64,000 nucleotides of DNA from Pseudarcicella hirudinis (lineage in GTDB: Bacteria > Bacteroidota > Bacteroidia > Cytophagales > Spirosomataceae), in contig NZ_FOXH01000012.1 of NCBI RefSeq assembly GCF_900115665.1, positions 62,001 through 126,000 of the forward strand. Direction: 5' to 3'. Shown in pieces: positions 52,995-62,125 of the stretch (positions are counted from its first letter, which is position 1; the number at the start of each line of letters is the position of its first letter). The notes below the pieces were generated by a model. That model did not search any database and had not been told where the DNA came from. It worked only from the letters and a program-made list of their open reading frames with translations. The translations under genes were made by a program, and so were the position numbers.

Positions 52995-54452
52995 GTGAAT
53001 CCAGAAATTCGTAGCAAATACGAGGTTGTTATCGGCCTTGAAGTTCATGCTCAGCTACAAACTGAGACAAAAATTTTTGCGGCAGACCCGGCTTCTTTCG
53101 GGGCTTTGCCCAATACTCATATCTCACCCATTACCCTTGGACATCCGGGAACATTACCAAAGCTAAATCGCAAGGCTGTAGAATATGCGATCAAGCTTGG
53201 CCTGGCAGTTGGTTCTAAAATTTCAGACCGTCAGTATTTCGACCGGAAAAATTATTTTTATCCGGATCTTCCGAAGGGATATCAGATTACCCAGGACAAA
53301 ACGCCTATCTGTATTGGCGGAGGAGTGAAGGTAAAGCTGAAAGAAGGTGAAAAAACAGTACGTTTCCATCATATCCATTTAGAGGAAGATGCAGGAAAAA
53401 TGCTTCATTTAGATGGAGAAAGTGATTCCCTTGTTGATTATAACCGTGCAGGAACTCCTCTTGTGGAAATGGTTACAGAACCCGAAATTAAATCGGCAGA
53501 AGAAGCATTTCAATTCATGACTGAAGTCAGAAAACTGGTTCGATATTTAGGAATCTGTGATGGAAATATGGAGGAAGGCTCACTTCGTTGTGATGTTAAC
53601 GTTTCCGTTATGCCGGTTGGCAGTAAAGTTTTCGGCACAAAAGTTGAGATAAAAAATATGAACTCTATCCGGAATGTTTATCGCGCCATAGAGTTTGAAA
53701 TTCCGCGTCAGATTGAAATGGTAGAACGTGGAGAAGCAATTATTCAGGAAACTCGTTCTTTCGATGCCAATACCGGAAAAACCCATGGCATGAGAGAAAA
53801 GGAATCTATGAATGATTACCGGTATTTTCCGGAACCGGACCTTACACCATTGATTATTTCAGAAGATTGGCTTTCCGCTGTAAAAACTCAGATGCCAGCA
53901 TTGCCATGGGAGCTTTTTGAGAAATTCACCAGGGAATATCATCTGCCTGAATATGATGCCGGTGTATTGACAGACAGTCGTGAAATTGCTGAATATTTTG
54001 AAGCAACCTGTTCTTTTACAAATAATTACAAAGCCGTTTCCAACTGGATTATGGGGACAGTAAAGTCATATCTTAATGAGAATAATCTTGAGATTTCAGA
54101 CTTTAGCGTTTCGCCGGAAAGACTGGCTCAGCTGATTATTCTGGTAGATGAAGATAAGGTAAGCAATTCGACGGCAGCTCAGAAAATATTTCCGGAACTA
54201 CTGAAAGACTCAGTCAAAACACCTCTGCAAATTGCCGAGACTAACAATTTGATTCAGCAAAGCAATACAGATTCTCTTCAATCGTTAATTGATGAGGTTC
54301 TTGCAGCAAATCAACCAAAAGTCAAGGAATATAAGCAAGGCAAAAAAGGGCTTTTAGGAATGTTCATGGGTGAAATCATGAAAAAATCTAAGGGTTCTGC
54401 CGATCCTAAAGTTACCACGGCGTTATTGCAAAAAACATTGGATTCTCTTTAG
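52995..54452 (+). CDS. gatB: Aspartyl/glutamyl-tRNA amidotransferase subunit B
   Basis: 485 residues from the GTG at 52995 (MNPEIRSKYEVVIGLEVHAQLQT). Family motifs include GHPGTLPKLNRKAVEYAIKLGLA, KNYFYPDLPKGYQITQ, LEEDAGKMLH, VDYNRAGTPLVEMVTEP and MEEGSLRCDVNVS, with the C-terminal helical/Yqey-like tail. It activates Glu- or Asp-tRNA for amidation by GatA within GatCAB. Divergent from the sigma-factor operon. Confidence 0.97.
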   Translation: MNPEIRSKYEVVIGLEVHAQLQTETKIFAADPASFGALPNTHISPITLGHPGTLPKLNRKAVEYAIKLGLAVGSKISDRQYFDRKNYFYPDLPKGYQITQDKTPICIGGGVKVKLKEGEKTVRFHHIHLEEDAGKMLHLDGESDSLVDYNRAGTPLVEMVTEPEIKSAEEAFQFMTEVRKLVRYLGICDGNMEEGSLRCDVNVSVMPVGSKVFGTKVEIKNMNSIRNVYRAIEFEIPRQIEMVERGEAIIQETRSFDANTGKTHGMREKESMNDYRYFPEPDLTPLIISEDWLSAVKTQMPALPWELFEKFTREYHLPEYDAGVLTDSREIAEYFEATCSFTNNYKAVSNWIMGTVKSYLNENNLEISDFSVSPERLAQLIILVDEDKVSNSTAAQKIFPELLKDSVKTPLQIAETNNLIQQSNTDSLQSLIDEVLAANQPKVKEYKQGKKGLLGMFMGEIMKKSKGSADPKVTTALLQKTLDSL

Positions 54453-54503
54453 TATATCTGGCTTAAAAACCAAACATTCGTTCCCAAAAAGAAAAACATA
54501 TCC

Positions 54504-55646
54504 ATGAATAAAATTATTTTGAGCATCTCGCTTGCTGTTGTAAGTCTTTGCTCATGCGCGCAAACCAATGAGGGACAAGAAGCGGTTATTACTGGTAAAG
54601 TTTCGAATATTGTACCTGACCGAAAAGTTTATCTTCAGCTTATCAATGGAAGAGGAACGCCAATTACAATAGATTCATCGGATGTGAAAGAGGATCATTC
54701 TTTTACTTTCAAAGAAAAAGTGGTCAAAGGTGGTGGCTTTTACATTCTGAACTTCTTCAACATGGAATTATCTCAAAAATTGCTTGTGATTCTTGAAGGC
54801 GGAGAGAAAGTAAATATCATTGCTGACGGGATGGATACTCCGGCCAAAAAAGGAGCATATCAAATCACCAGTCCTAATTCCAAAAACGTAGAATACTTCA
54901 ACAAACTGGTCAGATTAAACCAGGATTTACAAGTTAAGGTGGAAGGCTGGAACAAGCAAATGGCAACTGCTCAGGCCAAAAAGGACCAGACAACTATTCA
55001 GAAAATACAGAATGACTTTCAGGTTGCTCAACAGGCAACGGTTGATAAAGTAAAAGCATTATTCCCTGAAATGGGAACAAATCTGGTAGCATTATGGGCT
55101 ACTAATTTTCTTAACCCTGAAACAGATCTTGAAACCCTGAAAGAGGTTGCTGGAAGGTTTAAGAAGGATAAACCTGATAATCCTAATGCCAAACCGTTCA
55201 TTGAAAACCTGAAAAGGCTTCAAGGGGTAAATGTAGGTTCGGAAGCACCGGAAATTGCCTTGAAAACACCGGAAGATAAAGTGTTGAATCTGTCTTCATT
55301 AAGAGGAAAATATGTCCTGATCGATTTCTGGGCATCATGGTGTGGTCCTTGCAGAAGAGAAAATCCGAACGTTGTCAGAATGTACAACAAATTTAAAGAC
55401 AAAGGTTTTGAGATATATGGCGTAAGTCTGGATCAGGATAAAGATGCCTGGATAAATGCCATTAAAAAGGATGGTTTAGTCTGGCAGCATGTTTCAGATT
55501 TACAATTCTGGAATTCTGCGGCAGCAGTAGCCTACGGGGTTCAGGGTATTCCTGCAACGTTTCTTCTTGACAAAAATGGTAATGTTATTGCCAAATCATT
55601 ACGGGGAGAAGAACTGGAAAGAAAGCTGGAAGAAGTTCTGAAATAA
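54504..55646 (+). CDS. TlpA-like thiol-disulphide lipoprotein with DUF4369
   Basis: 380 residues. Lipobox SLCSC (lipid Cys about 18). An N-terminal DUF4369 beta domain (VITGKVSNIVPDRKVYLQLING...) is followed by a coiled-coil linker (about 140-180) and a thioredoxin-like AhpC/TSA domain with DFWASWCGPCRRENP (CxxC about 280-283), the GVSLDQDKDAW insertion and the cis-Pro GIPATFLLDKNG. It acts as an envelope disulphide reductase. The partner is unknown. It lies 51 bases after gatB. Confidence 0.9.
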   Translation: MNKIILSISLAVVSLCSCAQTNEGQEAVITGKVSNIVPDRKVYLQLINGRGTPITIDSSDVKEDHSFTFKEKVVKGGGFYILNFFNMELSQKLLVILEGGEKVNIIADGMDTPAKKGAYQITSPNSKNVEYFNKLVRLNQDLQVKVEGWNKQMATAQAKKDQTTIQKIQNDFQVAQQATVDKVKALFPEMGTNLVALWATNFLNPETDLETLKEVAGRFKKDKPDNPNAKPFIENLKRLQGVNVGSEAPEIALKTPEDKVLNLSSLRGKYVLIDFWASWCGPCRRENPNVVRMYNKFKDKGFEIYGVSLDQDKDAWINAIKKDGLVWQHVSDLQFWNSAAAVAYGVQGIPATFLLDKNGNVIAKSLRGEELERKLEEVLK

Positions 55647-55664
55647 AAATCATATTGACTTTTT

Positions 55665-55710
55665 AGTCAGAGGAGAAGCAATAAATGTGCTTTTTCTCTG
55701 ACTTTTTCAT
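55665..55710 (+). terminator. Terminator of the TlpA-like gene
   Basis: Long stem AGTCAGAGGAGAAGCA (55665-55680) / TGCTTTTTCTCTGACT (55688-55703) with G-U pairs, followed by five T. Confidence 0.85.
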
Positions 55711-55774
55711 TTTTATAATAGGTTCATATTTCGGGAATTGAGCAAATTTTATCAAAGCATTAATGTTTTTATCG

Positions 55775-55782
55775 TATTTTTG
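55775..55782 (+). promoter_or_regulatory. -7 element of the proC promoter
   Basis: TATTTTTG, consensus match, 38 bases before the ATG at 55821. Confidence 0.5.
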
Positions 55783-55820
55783 TTTGGTAAAAAAACAATT
55801 TCTTAAAATTATTCATCAGT

Positions 55821-56621
55821 ATGAAAATCGCAATCGTTGGATGTGGGAATATGGGAATGGCTTTTGCCAACTCATTCATTCAGTACAATTTAGTTAAGAA
55901 AGAAGACTTATTGCTTATCGAGAAGAATGCAGAACGTGGTGAAGCACTTCAAAATACAAAGTCCGGTGTTGTAGTTGATACTATTTCCCCCAAAATCGGC
56001 GAATATGATTTGATAATTTTATCTGTTAAACCCCAGGATTTTACTTCCGTTCATCAGGAACTTCGGGAGGTAATCAGACCAAATCAATTGGTTTTAAGTA
56101 TTATGGCGGGGATTTCCATTCAAAAAATACAGGAAGTCCTGAATCATCCTTTGGTTATCAGAGCAATGCCAAATACGCCTGCTTTGTTAGGAATGGGGAT
56201 GACGGCATTTTCTGCCGCTCCGGAAGTTGAAATTCAGAATTTGAGAAAGGTTGAAAACTTAATCAATTCAACAGGAAGAGCCGTTTTTCTGGAAGAAGAA
56301 AGCCTTTTGGATGCAGTTACAGCATTAAGCGGAAGCGGTCCTGCCTACTTTTTCTATCTGGTAAAAGCTATGATAGAAGCCGGCAAGCAAATGGGCTTTG
56401 AAGATTCAATGGCTGCTTTACTGGTAAAACAAACGATGTTAGGTTCTTTCCATCTGATTAATAATGCAGATAAAAGCCTGGATGAGCTGATCAAGGCAGT
56501 TGCTTCAAAAGGAGGAACAACCGAAGCTGCTCTTAAACGATTTGAAGAAGGAAACCTGGCAGAACACCTTCAGGCAGGTATTCATGCCGCACAAAAAAGA
56601 GCAACAGAATTGTCAAAATAA
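55821..56621 (+). CDS. proC: Pyrroline-5-carboxylate reductase
   Basis: 266 residues. N-terminal NAD(P) fold (IAIVGCGNMGMAFANSF), SVKPQDF, AMPNTPALLGMGMTAFSA and the C-terminal signature ALSGSGPAYFFYLVKAMIEAG with SKGGTTEAAL. It reduces P5C to proline. Length is normal. Terminator 50 bases downstream. Confidence 0.96.
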   Translation: MKIAIVGCGNMGMAFANSFIQYNLVKKEDLLLIEKNAERGEALQNTKSGVVVDTISPKIGEYDLIILSVKPQDFTSVHQELREVIRPNQLVLSIMAGISIQKIQEVLNHPLVIRAMPNTPALLGMGMTAFSAAPEVEIQNLRKVENLINSTGRAVFLEEESLLDAVTALSGSGPAYFFYLVKAMIEAGKQMGFEDSMAALLVKQTMLGSFHLINNADKSLDELIKAVASKGGTTEAALKRFEEGNLAEHLQAGIHAAQKRATELSK

Positions 56622-57015
56622 GCGTAATTTGACTCTTTTCAAGAAATATTATTATAATACTTTCCCCGAAAAGCTCACAGATTTGTGGGCTTTTTTCATT
56701 TTACCAGCTGAAAATCAGCTTTTTTGAATCATTAATTGTATAATAGCGTTGTTAAATTACATCTTCATAAAATGTCAGATGTAATCAGCAAATATTTCAC
56801 AATTCTAAGAACGACTCAAATTTTTTTGTATCTTTCTGGAAAATAAGCAATTACCACTTTTGAAGCCATTTTTGCTGAATACTATCCAATAAAGCTAAAT
56901 TGTTCCCCAATACTTTGAGCATCATAATTCAACAATTTGATTATCAATTCTCTGCAACTCTCTAAACTTTCTTGGTGTACCAAATTCAAAAGTGTTTATT
57001 AATTTAAATTATAGA
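56622..57015 (+). other. Intergenic region between proC and rnr
   Basis: Holds the proC terminator at 56670-56696 and a near-consensus TATCTTTC (56829-56836) that could be the rnr promoter, giving a ~180-base leader. No ORF or RNA gene is evident. Confidence 0.5.
56670..56696 (+). terminator. Terminator of proC
   Basis: Stem AAAGCTCAC (56670-56678) / GTGGGCTTT (56685-56693) with one G-U, then a six-T run. Confidence 0.85.
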
Positions 57016-59355
57016 ATGTCTAAAAAAATCAAATCAACCAAAGAAGAACGTTTTCTCCTCAACCTAAAAGAAGAAATTATTGCCTTTTTTGATATTAACG
57101 AAGACCGGGCCTTATCTGTAAATCAGGTTCACAAAGGCTTTGCTGTACGAGATCGTAAAACCAAAGAACTTTTCTCAGAATTAGTAGAAGAACTCCATGC
57201 TGAAGGACGTTTAATCCGAAATTCAGATGGTAACTATATTATTGATAATCAAACTTTATTTGTAACAGGAAAGGTAGATCACGTAAATGCACGATTTGCC
57301 TTTGTGGTAGTTGGTAATGAGGTTCCGGATATTTGGGTTAATACAAAAGATCTTAACGGCGCAATAGATGGTGATACCGTAAAAGTACTGGCAAGAAGTA
57401 CTGCCCGTAAAAAGAAATCTGAAAGACCTGAAGGAGAAGTAGTAGAAATTATTGAACGCCGTTCAGACGAAATTGTAGGAACAATTGAAGTACTGCCGAA
57501 CTTTGCTTTTGTCAATCCTGATTCTAAAAAAATCTTTCAGGATATATTTATTGCCAAAGACTACATTAAGGATGCAAAAAATGGCGATAAAGTCATTGTA
57601 AAAGTAACCCAGTGGGCTGAAAACGAAAGAAAAGCAGAAGGAAGAATCATTGAAGTTCTTGGAAAAGCAGGAGAGAATAATACTGAAATGCATGCTATTC
57701 TGGCAGAATTCGGCTTACCAATCCATTTCCCGGAAGTAGTAGAAAAAGAAGCGGAACGTATTTCTGAAAAGATTACGAAGGAAGAAATTGATAAAAGAAG
57801 AGATTTCCGGAAGGTTACGACTTTCACAATTGACCCAATTGATGCCAAAGATTTCGATGATGCTATCAGCTTTCAATATCTCGAAAACGGGAACTACGAA
57901 ATCGGTGTTCACATCGCGGATGTTTCACATTACGTAACAGAAAATACCCTGCTTGAACAGGAAGCATACAAACGGGCTACCTCTGTTTATCTTGTTGACA
58001 GAGTTGTTCCCATGTTACCGGAAAAGCTTTCCAACGGACTTTGTTCACTTCGTCCTCATGAGGATAAACTTACTTTCTCTGCCGTTTTTGAGGTTTCTCC
58101 GGAAGCCAAAGTGGTAAAAGAATGGTTTGGAAGAACCGTCATACATTCCGATAAACGTTTCAGCTACGAAGAAGCTCAGGAGGTAATGGACGGCACGTAT
58201 CAGCTACCCGTTGAGGAATCTGTTATTGAAGAAGAACCTGTAAAAAAAGGCAAGAAAAAGAAGAAAGATGTTGTTTCCGGCAACATTTTCAAAGGAGAAT
58301 TGCTTATTCTGAATAGTCTTGCTCATAAATTAAGAGATGAAAGATTCAGAAAAGGAGCCGTAAATTTTGAAACCGTAGAAGTAAGATTTGTTCTTGATGA
58401 AAATGGCAAGCCTTTATCAGTTTATCCGAAAATCAGAAAAGATGCCCACAAGCTTATTGAGGAGTTTATGTTGCTTGCCAATAAAAAAGTAGCTGAATTC
58501 GTGCATAATCTTCGCAAGAAAGAACCGGTAAATGTGATGGTTTATCGGATCCATGAGGCACCGGATCCTGAGAAACTTAAAACTTTCTCTTCTTTTGCGA
58601 AAAAATTCGGGTACAATGTTGACATTGACAAAGAAGGCGTAAGTTCTTCATTAAACCATTTAATGGATGATGTGGAAGGTAAGCCTGAGCAAAATATCCT
58701 GCAAAGCCTTGCTGTAAGAACGATGTCCAAGGCTCGATACAGCACAGACCCGATTGGCCACTTCGGACTTTCTTTTCCGTTTTATTCACATTTTACCAGC
58801 CCGATCCGTCGGTATCCGGATGTAATGGCGCATCGTCTTTTACAACATTACCTGGATGGCGGAGAACCCGTTGAAAAAGGGCCCTGGGAAATTCGCTGCA
58901 AGCATAGCTCAGAAATGGAAAAACTAGCCAGCGAAGCAGAAAGAGCCTCAATCAAATACAAACAGGTAGAATTTATGAGCCTGATGGAAGAAAAAGTCTT
59001 CGACGGCATCATTACCGGAGTTACAGAATTTGGCTTCTTTGTAGAAATTACTGAAACTGCCTGTGAAGGTTTAGTAAGAATGGTTGACCTGAAGGATGAT
59101 TTCTATGACCTTGATAAAGACAATTTTAGAATTGTCGGACAAAGAAACGGGCGTGTTTTCACTTTTGGAGATCCTGTTCAGGTAAAAGTAAAAGAATGTA
59201 ATCTGGCCAGAAGAAGTATGGATCTGGAATTGATAGGTATGACCGGAAAAAAAGGCAGAGGAAGCAGCGGAGAAAGAAGCCGTTCTAAATCCAAAGTAAT
59301 TCCAAGAGGAAAAAGACGGGAAAACAGCATGAGAGGTAAAAACAAGAGAAAATAA
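57016..59355 (+). CDS. rnr: Ribonuclease R
   Basis: 779 residues from the ATG at 57016; a GTG at 56992 would add 8 residues. Order: N-terminal winged helix, cold-shock domains (DVNARFAFVVVG..., RRSDEIVGTIEV...), RNB catalytic domain (IDPIDAKDFDDAISF with metal Asp residues, HIADVSHYV, and YSHFTSPIRRYPDVMAHR), S1 domain (FDGIITGVTEFGFFVEI) and a Lys/Arg-rich tail (about 750-779). A low-complexity insert KKGKKKKKD (about residue 410) is lineage-specific. The 3'-5' exoribonuclease acts on structured RNA and mRNA decay. Confidence 0.97.
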   Translation: MSKKIKSTKEERFLLNLKEEIIAFFDINEDRALSVNQVHKGFAVRDRKTKELFSELVEELHAEGRLIRNSDGNYIIDNQTLFVTGKVDHVNARFAFVVVGNEVPDIWVNTKDLNGAIDGDTVKVLARSTARKKKSERPEGEVVEIIERRSDEIVGTIEVLPNFAFVNPDSKKIFQDIFIAKDYIKDAKNGDKVIVKVTQWAENERKAEGRIIEVLGKAGENNTEMHAILAEFGLPIHFPEVVEKEAERISEKITKEEIDKRRDFRKVTTFTIDPIDAKDFDDAISFQYLENGNYEIGVHIADVSHYVTENTLLEQEAYKRATSVYLVDRVVPMLPEKLSNGLCSLRPHEDKLTFSAVFEVSPEAKVVKEWFGRTVIHSDKRFSYEEAQEVMDGTYQLPVEESVIEEEPVKKGKKKKKDVVSGNIFKGELLILNSLAHKLRDERFRKGAVNFETVEVRFVLDENGKPLSVYPKIRKDAHKLIEEFMLLANKKVAEFVHNLRKKEPVNVMVYRIHEAPDPEKLKTFSSFAKKFGYNVDIDKEGVSSSLNHLMDDVEGKPEQNILQSLAVRTMSKARYSTDPIGHFGLSFPFYSHFTSPIRRYPDVMAHRLLQHYLDGGEPVEKGPWEIRCKHSSEMEKLASEAERASIKYKQVEFMSLMEEKVFDGIITGVTEFGFFVEITETACEGLVRMVDLKDDFYDLDKDNFRIVGQRNGRVFTFGDPVQVKVKECNLARRSMDLELIGMTGKKGRGSSGERSRSKSKVIPRGKRRENSMRGKNKRK

Positions 59356-59356
59356 A

Positions 59357-59388
59357 AAGAGGCAGTTCTTCAGGAACTGCCTCTTCTC
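59357..59388. terminator. Bidirectional terminator
   Basis: Perfect 12-bp stem AAGAGGCAGTTC (59357-59368) / GAACTGCCTCTT (59374-59385), between convergent rnr and the HAD gene. Confidence 0.88.
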
Positions 59389-59390
59389 GT

Positions 59391-59900
59391 TTATTTCAAT
59401 ACCACGTCGCTGGCTTCCAGCAAATTTCGGGTTGTTATTTCTGAAAATGATTCTTCTGGCTTTTCAGTAAGGTGGATTGTTCTTACACCAGCCTTTTTCC
59501 CGGCTTTAATATCTCTGTGGGCATCTCCGATCATCCATGACTGCTGTTTATCAATACGGTATTTTGCAATCGCTTTCTCAATCATGAGAGAATCCGGTTT
59601 TCGGGTAAGTGATGCTGTAGTGAATTTTTCGTGATGGGGAGAAAAATATATATCATCCAAAAGATTCCCGCATTGTTCCTGGAAATAATTATGGCATTTT
59701 ATTACATCCTCCCTTGTATAGATTCCTTTTGCAATTCCTGACTGGTTTGTAATAACGATAAGAAGATAACCGGCTGATTTTAACCTTCTTAATGCTTCAA
59801 CCGTTCCATCAGGAATGATCAGATCTTCAATTCTGTAAACGTAATCAACACGATCTACATTTAACACCCCGTCTCTATCCAAAAAAATGCACTTATTCAT
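59391..59900 (-). CDS. HAD-IIIA phosphatase, GmhB/HisB-N like without zinc cysteines
   Basis: 169 residues. HAD motifs: FLDRDGVLNVDR (Asp nucleophile/acid), VITNQSGIAKG, RKPDSLMIEKAI and MIGDAHRDIKAGKKAG. The zinc-binding CPHHP...CxC of GmhB and HisB-N is here SPHHEKFTTASLTRKP: both Cys positions are replaced. The fold is therefore retained but zinc stabilisation lost. It could dephosphorylate heptose bisphosphate or another sugar phosphate; the substrate is unsettled. No heptose genes are nearby. Confidence 0.85.
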   Translation of the reverse strand: MNKCIFLDRDGVLNVDRVDYVYRIEDLIIPDGTVEALRRLKSAGYLLIVITNQSGIAKGIYTREDVIKCHNYFQEQCGNLLDDIYFSPHHEKFTTASLTRKPDSLMIEKAIAKYRIDKQQSWMIGDAHRDIKAGKKAGVRTIHLTEKPEESFSEITTRNLLEASDVVLK

Positions 59901-60299
59901 ATTCCAATTACTATTAAATCGCAGTATCTTTTTAGGTGTGCCTGAAGCTTGACAACAAAGTAAACTGCTTGTGGTTGAAACTTCTGCCCGATTTATAAAT
60001 ATAACTATATCTACATTTATTTGAACAAAATAAATGTATTTTTTAAATAATCAACAACTTTTGGGATTAAATCTTTGCGATATTTTCAGAAAAATTGCGA
60101 GGGGCAAAATTATTACTTAAATCTTATACTAAAAAACACAAGATTTCAACATTTCTGCTTTCTCTGTTAAATTTTGTTAACCCCGGAAAGATAAATATAC
60201 AAAAACGTCCAAATCGCTTTAAAACAGAAAACGTTTTTAAAGAAGTTTATCTTTAAAAACGTTTTTCAGGAATTTTATTATCAATGAGCGATTATTTAT
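59901..60299. other. Intergenic region
   Basis: AT-rich and non-coding. The only structure is the inverted repeat at 60229-60266. The first half (59901-60100) shows nothing I can support beyond AT-rich promoter-like sequence. Confidence 0.5.
60229..60268 (-). terminator. Terminator of the 60300 membrane protein gene
   Basis: Inverted repeat AAACGTTTTTAAAGA / TCTTTAAAAACGTTT with a 6-base loop, AT-rich; in minus-strand RNA it ends in UUUUC. Confidence 0.65.
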
Positions 60300-60737
60300 T
60301 TAGAATAATCTGTCCCAAGGAATACGACTCAATATCAGAACCAAACCTAAGCCATAGAAAATCACCGCATTCTTATGTTTTGAGGCAGATGAAATGCCTT
60401 TTTTATTCTTAGAATGGCCGATAGTTACTAAAATTACTGCCAGCACATTCACAAGGATATGCTCAACTGCATAAAAGCGTAAAGATGAGTTTTTCATGGC
60501 AGCGCCAAAATCCTGAAAAGCACTTTGGGTAATAGGACTTAAAAACACATATAAAATCAAACCAATCAGTAATTGGGTATGGCATGAAATCATGAAGAAT
60601 AATCCAACCTTACGATCTCCTTCTACAAATTTTGATTTTGAGGACAGACCTATGAGGCCTTTAACAATAGCAACAAGTGCAAGAATAAGAACCACCCAAC
60701 GCAGGTATGAATGGACTGTCAAGAAAATATTATACAT
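60300..60737 (-). CDS. Conserved four-helix membrane protein, possible heme-binding
   Basis: 145 residues, four predicted transmembrane helices. His lie in or at the edge of helices: VHSYLRW (His9), CHTQLLIGL (His53), VEHILVNVLAVILVTIGH (His93 and His108, 15 residues apart in one helix). This pattern is that of b-type cytochromes, and homologues in Bacteroidota are sometimes auto-named 'cytochrome b', which I could not verify. Arg residues R13 and R138 flank the bundle. No partner is nearby; it has its own terminator. Confidence 0.72.
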   Translation of the reverse strand: MYNIFLTVHSYLRWVVLILALVAIVKGLIGLSSKSKFVEGDRKVGLFFMISCHTQLLIGLILYVFLSPITQSAFQDFGAAMKNSSLRFYAVEHILVNVLAVILVTIGHSKNKKGISSASKHKNAVIFYGLGLVLILSRIPWDRLF

Positions 60738-61047
60738 ATGTTTTCAAATTGATTTTTTAAAAATTGCTTTTTCGAAAGTGTTCTGTCAGATTATTTTTTC
60801 AAATATACAACACTTCATTTAGTTTAGTGTTTTCTGGTTAAATTTCTATTCTGAAAAACACTATTCAACACTCATCATTATTCAAAAAACGGTATTTTCA
60901 GGATAAAATCAAGTTGAAACAACTTTCATACTTTCCGGGAAAAGAAGAGAAAAGACGTTGAAAAAGAGACAAATACAGTTAAATCAAAGACAATATTATT
61001 CCATTGCCTCTAAATAACGAGTATTTAGGGCTAAAACGGACTTAGTC

Positions 61048-61197
61048 ATGAAGGGATTTCAAAAGAGGTTTCTCAAATTTCGGCATCAGCCACTTCAAAA
61101 GATCAGATATTCAGGAAATCGGGTATTTAAATGCTATACGCTGAGCATGACAGGAAATTTTCAGAGATTTGATCCTGTCACGTCAATGATAACATAA
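61048..61197 (+). CDS. Possible small basic protein, 49 aa
   Basis: ATG at 61048 to TAA at 61195-61197. The product begins MKGFQKRFLKFRHQ and is strongly basic, with no recognised domain. It lies between two minus-strand genes and is followed by a terminator-like hairpin on its own strand. No clear promoter is seen and the length allows chance, so confidence is low; the transcript could equally be a non-coding RNA. Confidence 0.2.
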   Translation: MKGFQKRFLKFRHQPLQKIRYSGNRVFKCYTLSMTGNFQRFDPVTSMIT

Positions 61198-61201
61198 CGA
61201 A

Positions 61202-61226
61202 TTCCGGGCTGGAATACCCGGATTTT
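61202..61226 (+). terminator. Plus-strand terminator-like hairpin
   Basis: ATTCCGGG ... CCCGGAT hairpin, then TTTTT on the plus strand. On the minus strand only AATTCG follows, so it is better oriented for a plus-strand RNA than for the DUF4136 gene. Confidence 0.55.
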
Positions 61227-61229
61227 TAC

Positions 61230-61775
61230 TTAAAGCTTTCTTCTTTTTACTTTGTTAATATATCCTACGGCAAAAACTCTGTAATTGTCCAGGATAGTCC
61301 GGGTAGCCTGATGCAATGTCTTTTCATCAATGGCATGTTTATTTGCCAGACCAGAGGCATAACCCATCCATATCGGGCGATTGGTTTCATTTTCAATAAA
61401 TTGAATCAGTAGCGTTCCTCTTTTCAGACGGATTCTGTCCAGTTCTTCATTAAATTCCTCTTTCCCGAACCCTCTGAAAGTTCTTCTTAATACCGACAGA
61501 TTTACTTCATTGGGGAAAAGTGCATAGAAAACAATAATCTGGGGCTTGTCGGCGAGATTGGCATAACCTCTTAATTTCATCTGGCTGCTGATCTCACTGA
61601 TTACCGGTTCATAACTCAATATGGAGTCTGATTCTATACAGGTAAAAGAATCATATTTTACCTCGTCTTCATCATTAGCTTTATGGTAGGCCGAACCTAC
61701 GAGGTAATTTTGACGGGAGCAGGAAATAAACCCGAGAATAGCCGCTAAAAAGAGTAATTGTTGGACACGCTTCAT
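61230..61775 (-). CDS. DUF4136 family lipoprotein
   Basis: 181 residues with a lipoprotein signal (LGFISC, Cys 19). The core shows the DUF4136 pattern: KYDSFTCIESDS, ISEISSQMKLRGYANLADKPQIIVFYALF, then RGTLLIQFIENETNRPIWMGYASG and HQATRTILDNY at the end. Function unknown; such lipoproteins face the periplasm or the surface. No operon partner. Confidence 0.82.
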   Translation of the reverse strand: MKRVQQLLFLAAILGFISCSRQNYLVGSAYHKANDEDEVKYDSFTCIESDSILSYEPVISEISSQMKLRGYANLADKPQIIVFYALFPNEVNLSVLRRTFRGFGKEEFNEELDRIRLKRGTLLIQFIENETNRPIWMGYASGLANKHAIDEKTLHQATRTILDNYRVFAVGYINKVKRRKL

Positions 61776-62125
61776 GACTTTACATTTTGAGTGAATTGAT
61801 TTGCTTAATTGATAATTTCATCAAATTTTAAGGAAGGCTCAATCAAATATGTAATTCTTCAGGTTTAGAGTAATTTTTAAGATTTCAAAGTACTGTTTTC
61901 TCAATACATAAGAGCTAACACCCGGGCAGATTCTTATATAACTATCTGAAAGCGTGTTTGTTTTATGAATGTAAACATTTTTAATGAATTTTATTTCAAG
62001 AATTTAAGTTATCAGTGTAAGGTTCCAGTAAACGGTATTTTAAACTGTATTTTTTCCTTGAAAACGGTAAACAAACACTGGTTTCAGGTGAATCCGGAAC
62101 TTATTGAACACTTAATTTTCAAAAA
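61776..62125. other. Intergenic region
   Basis: 350 AT-rich bases between divergent genes. I see no ORF, RNA gene or strong hairpin, and no full promoter consensus. Confidence 0.5.

Larger units (their letters stand above)
60738..61229. other. Intergenic region with a possible small transcript
   Basis: 492 bases, mostly AT-rich. It holds a small ORF (61048-61197) followed directly by a plus-strand hairpin with a T-tail (61202-61226). The rest shows an A/T-rich hairpin TAAATA-ACGAG-TATTTA near 61014-61030 and no other gene. Confidence 0.5.
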
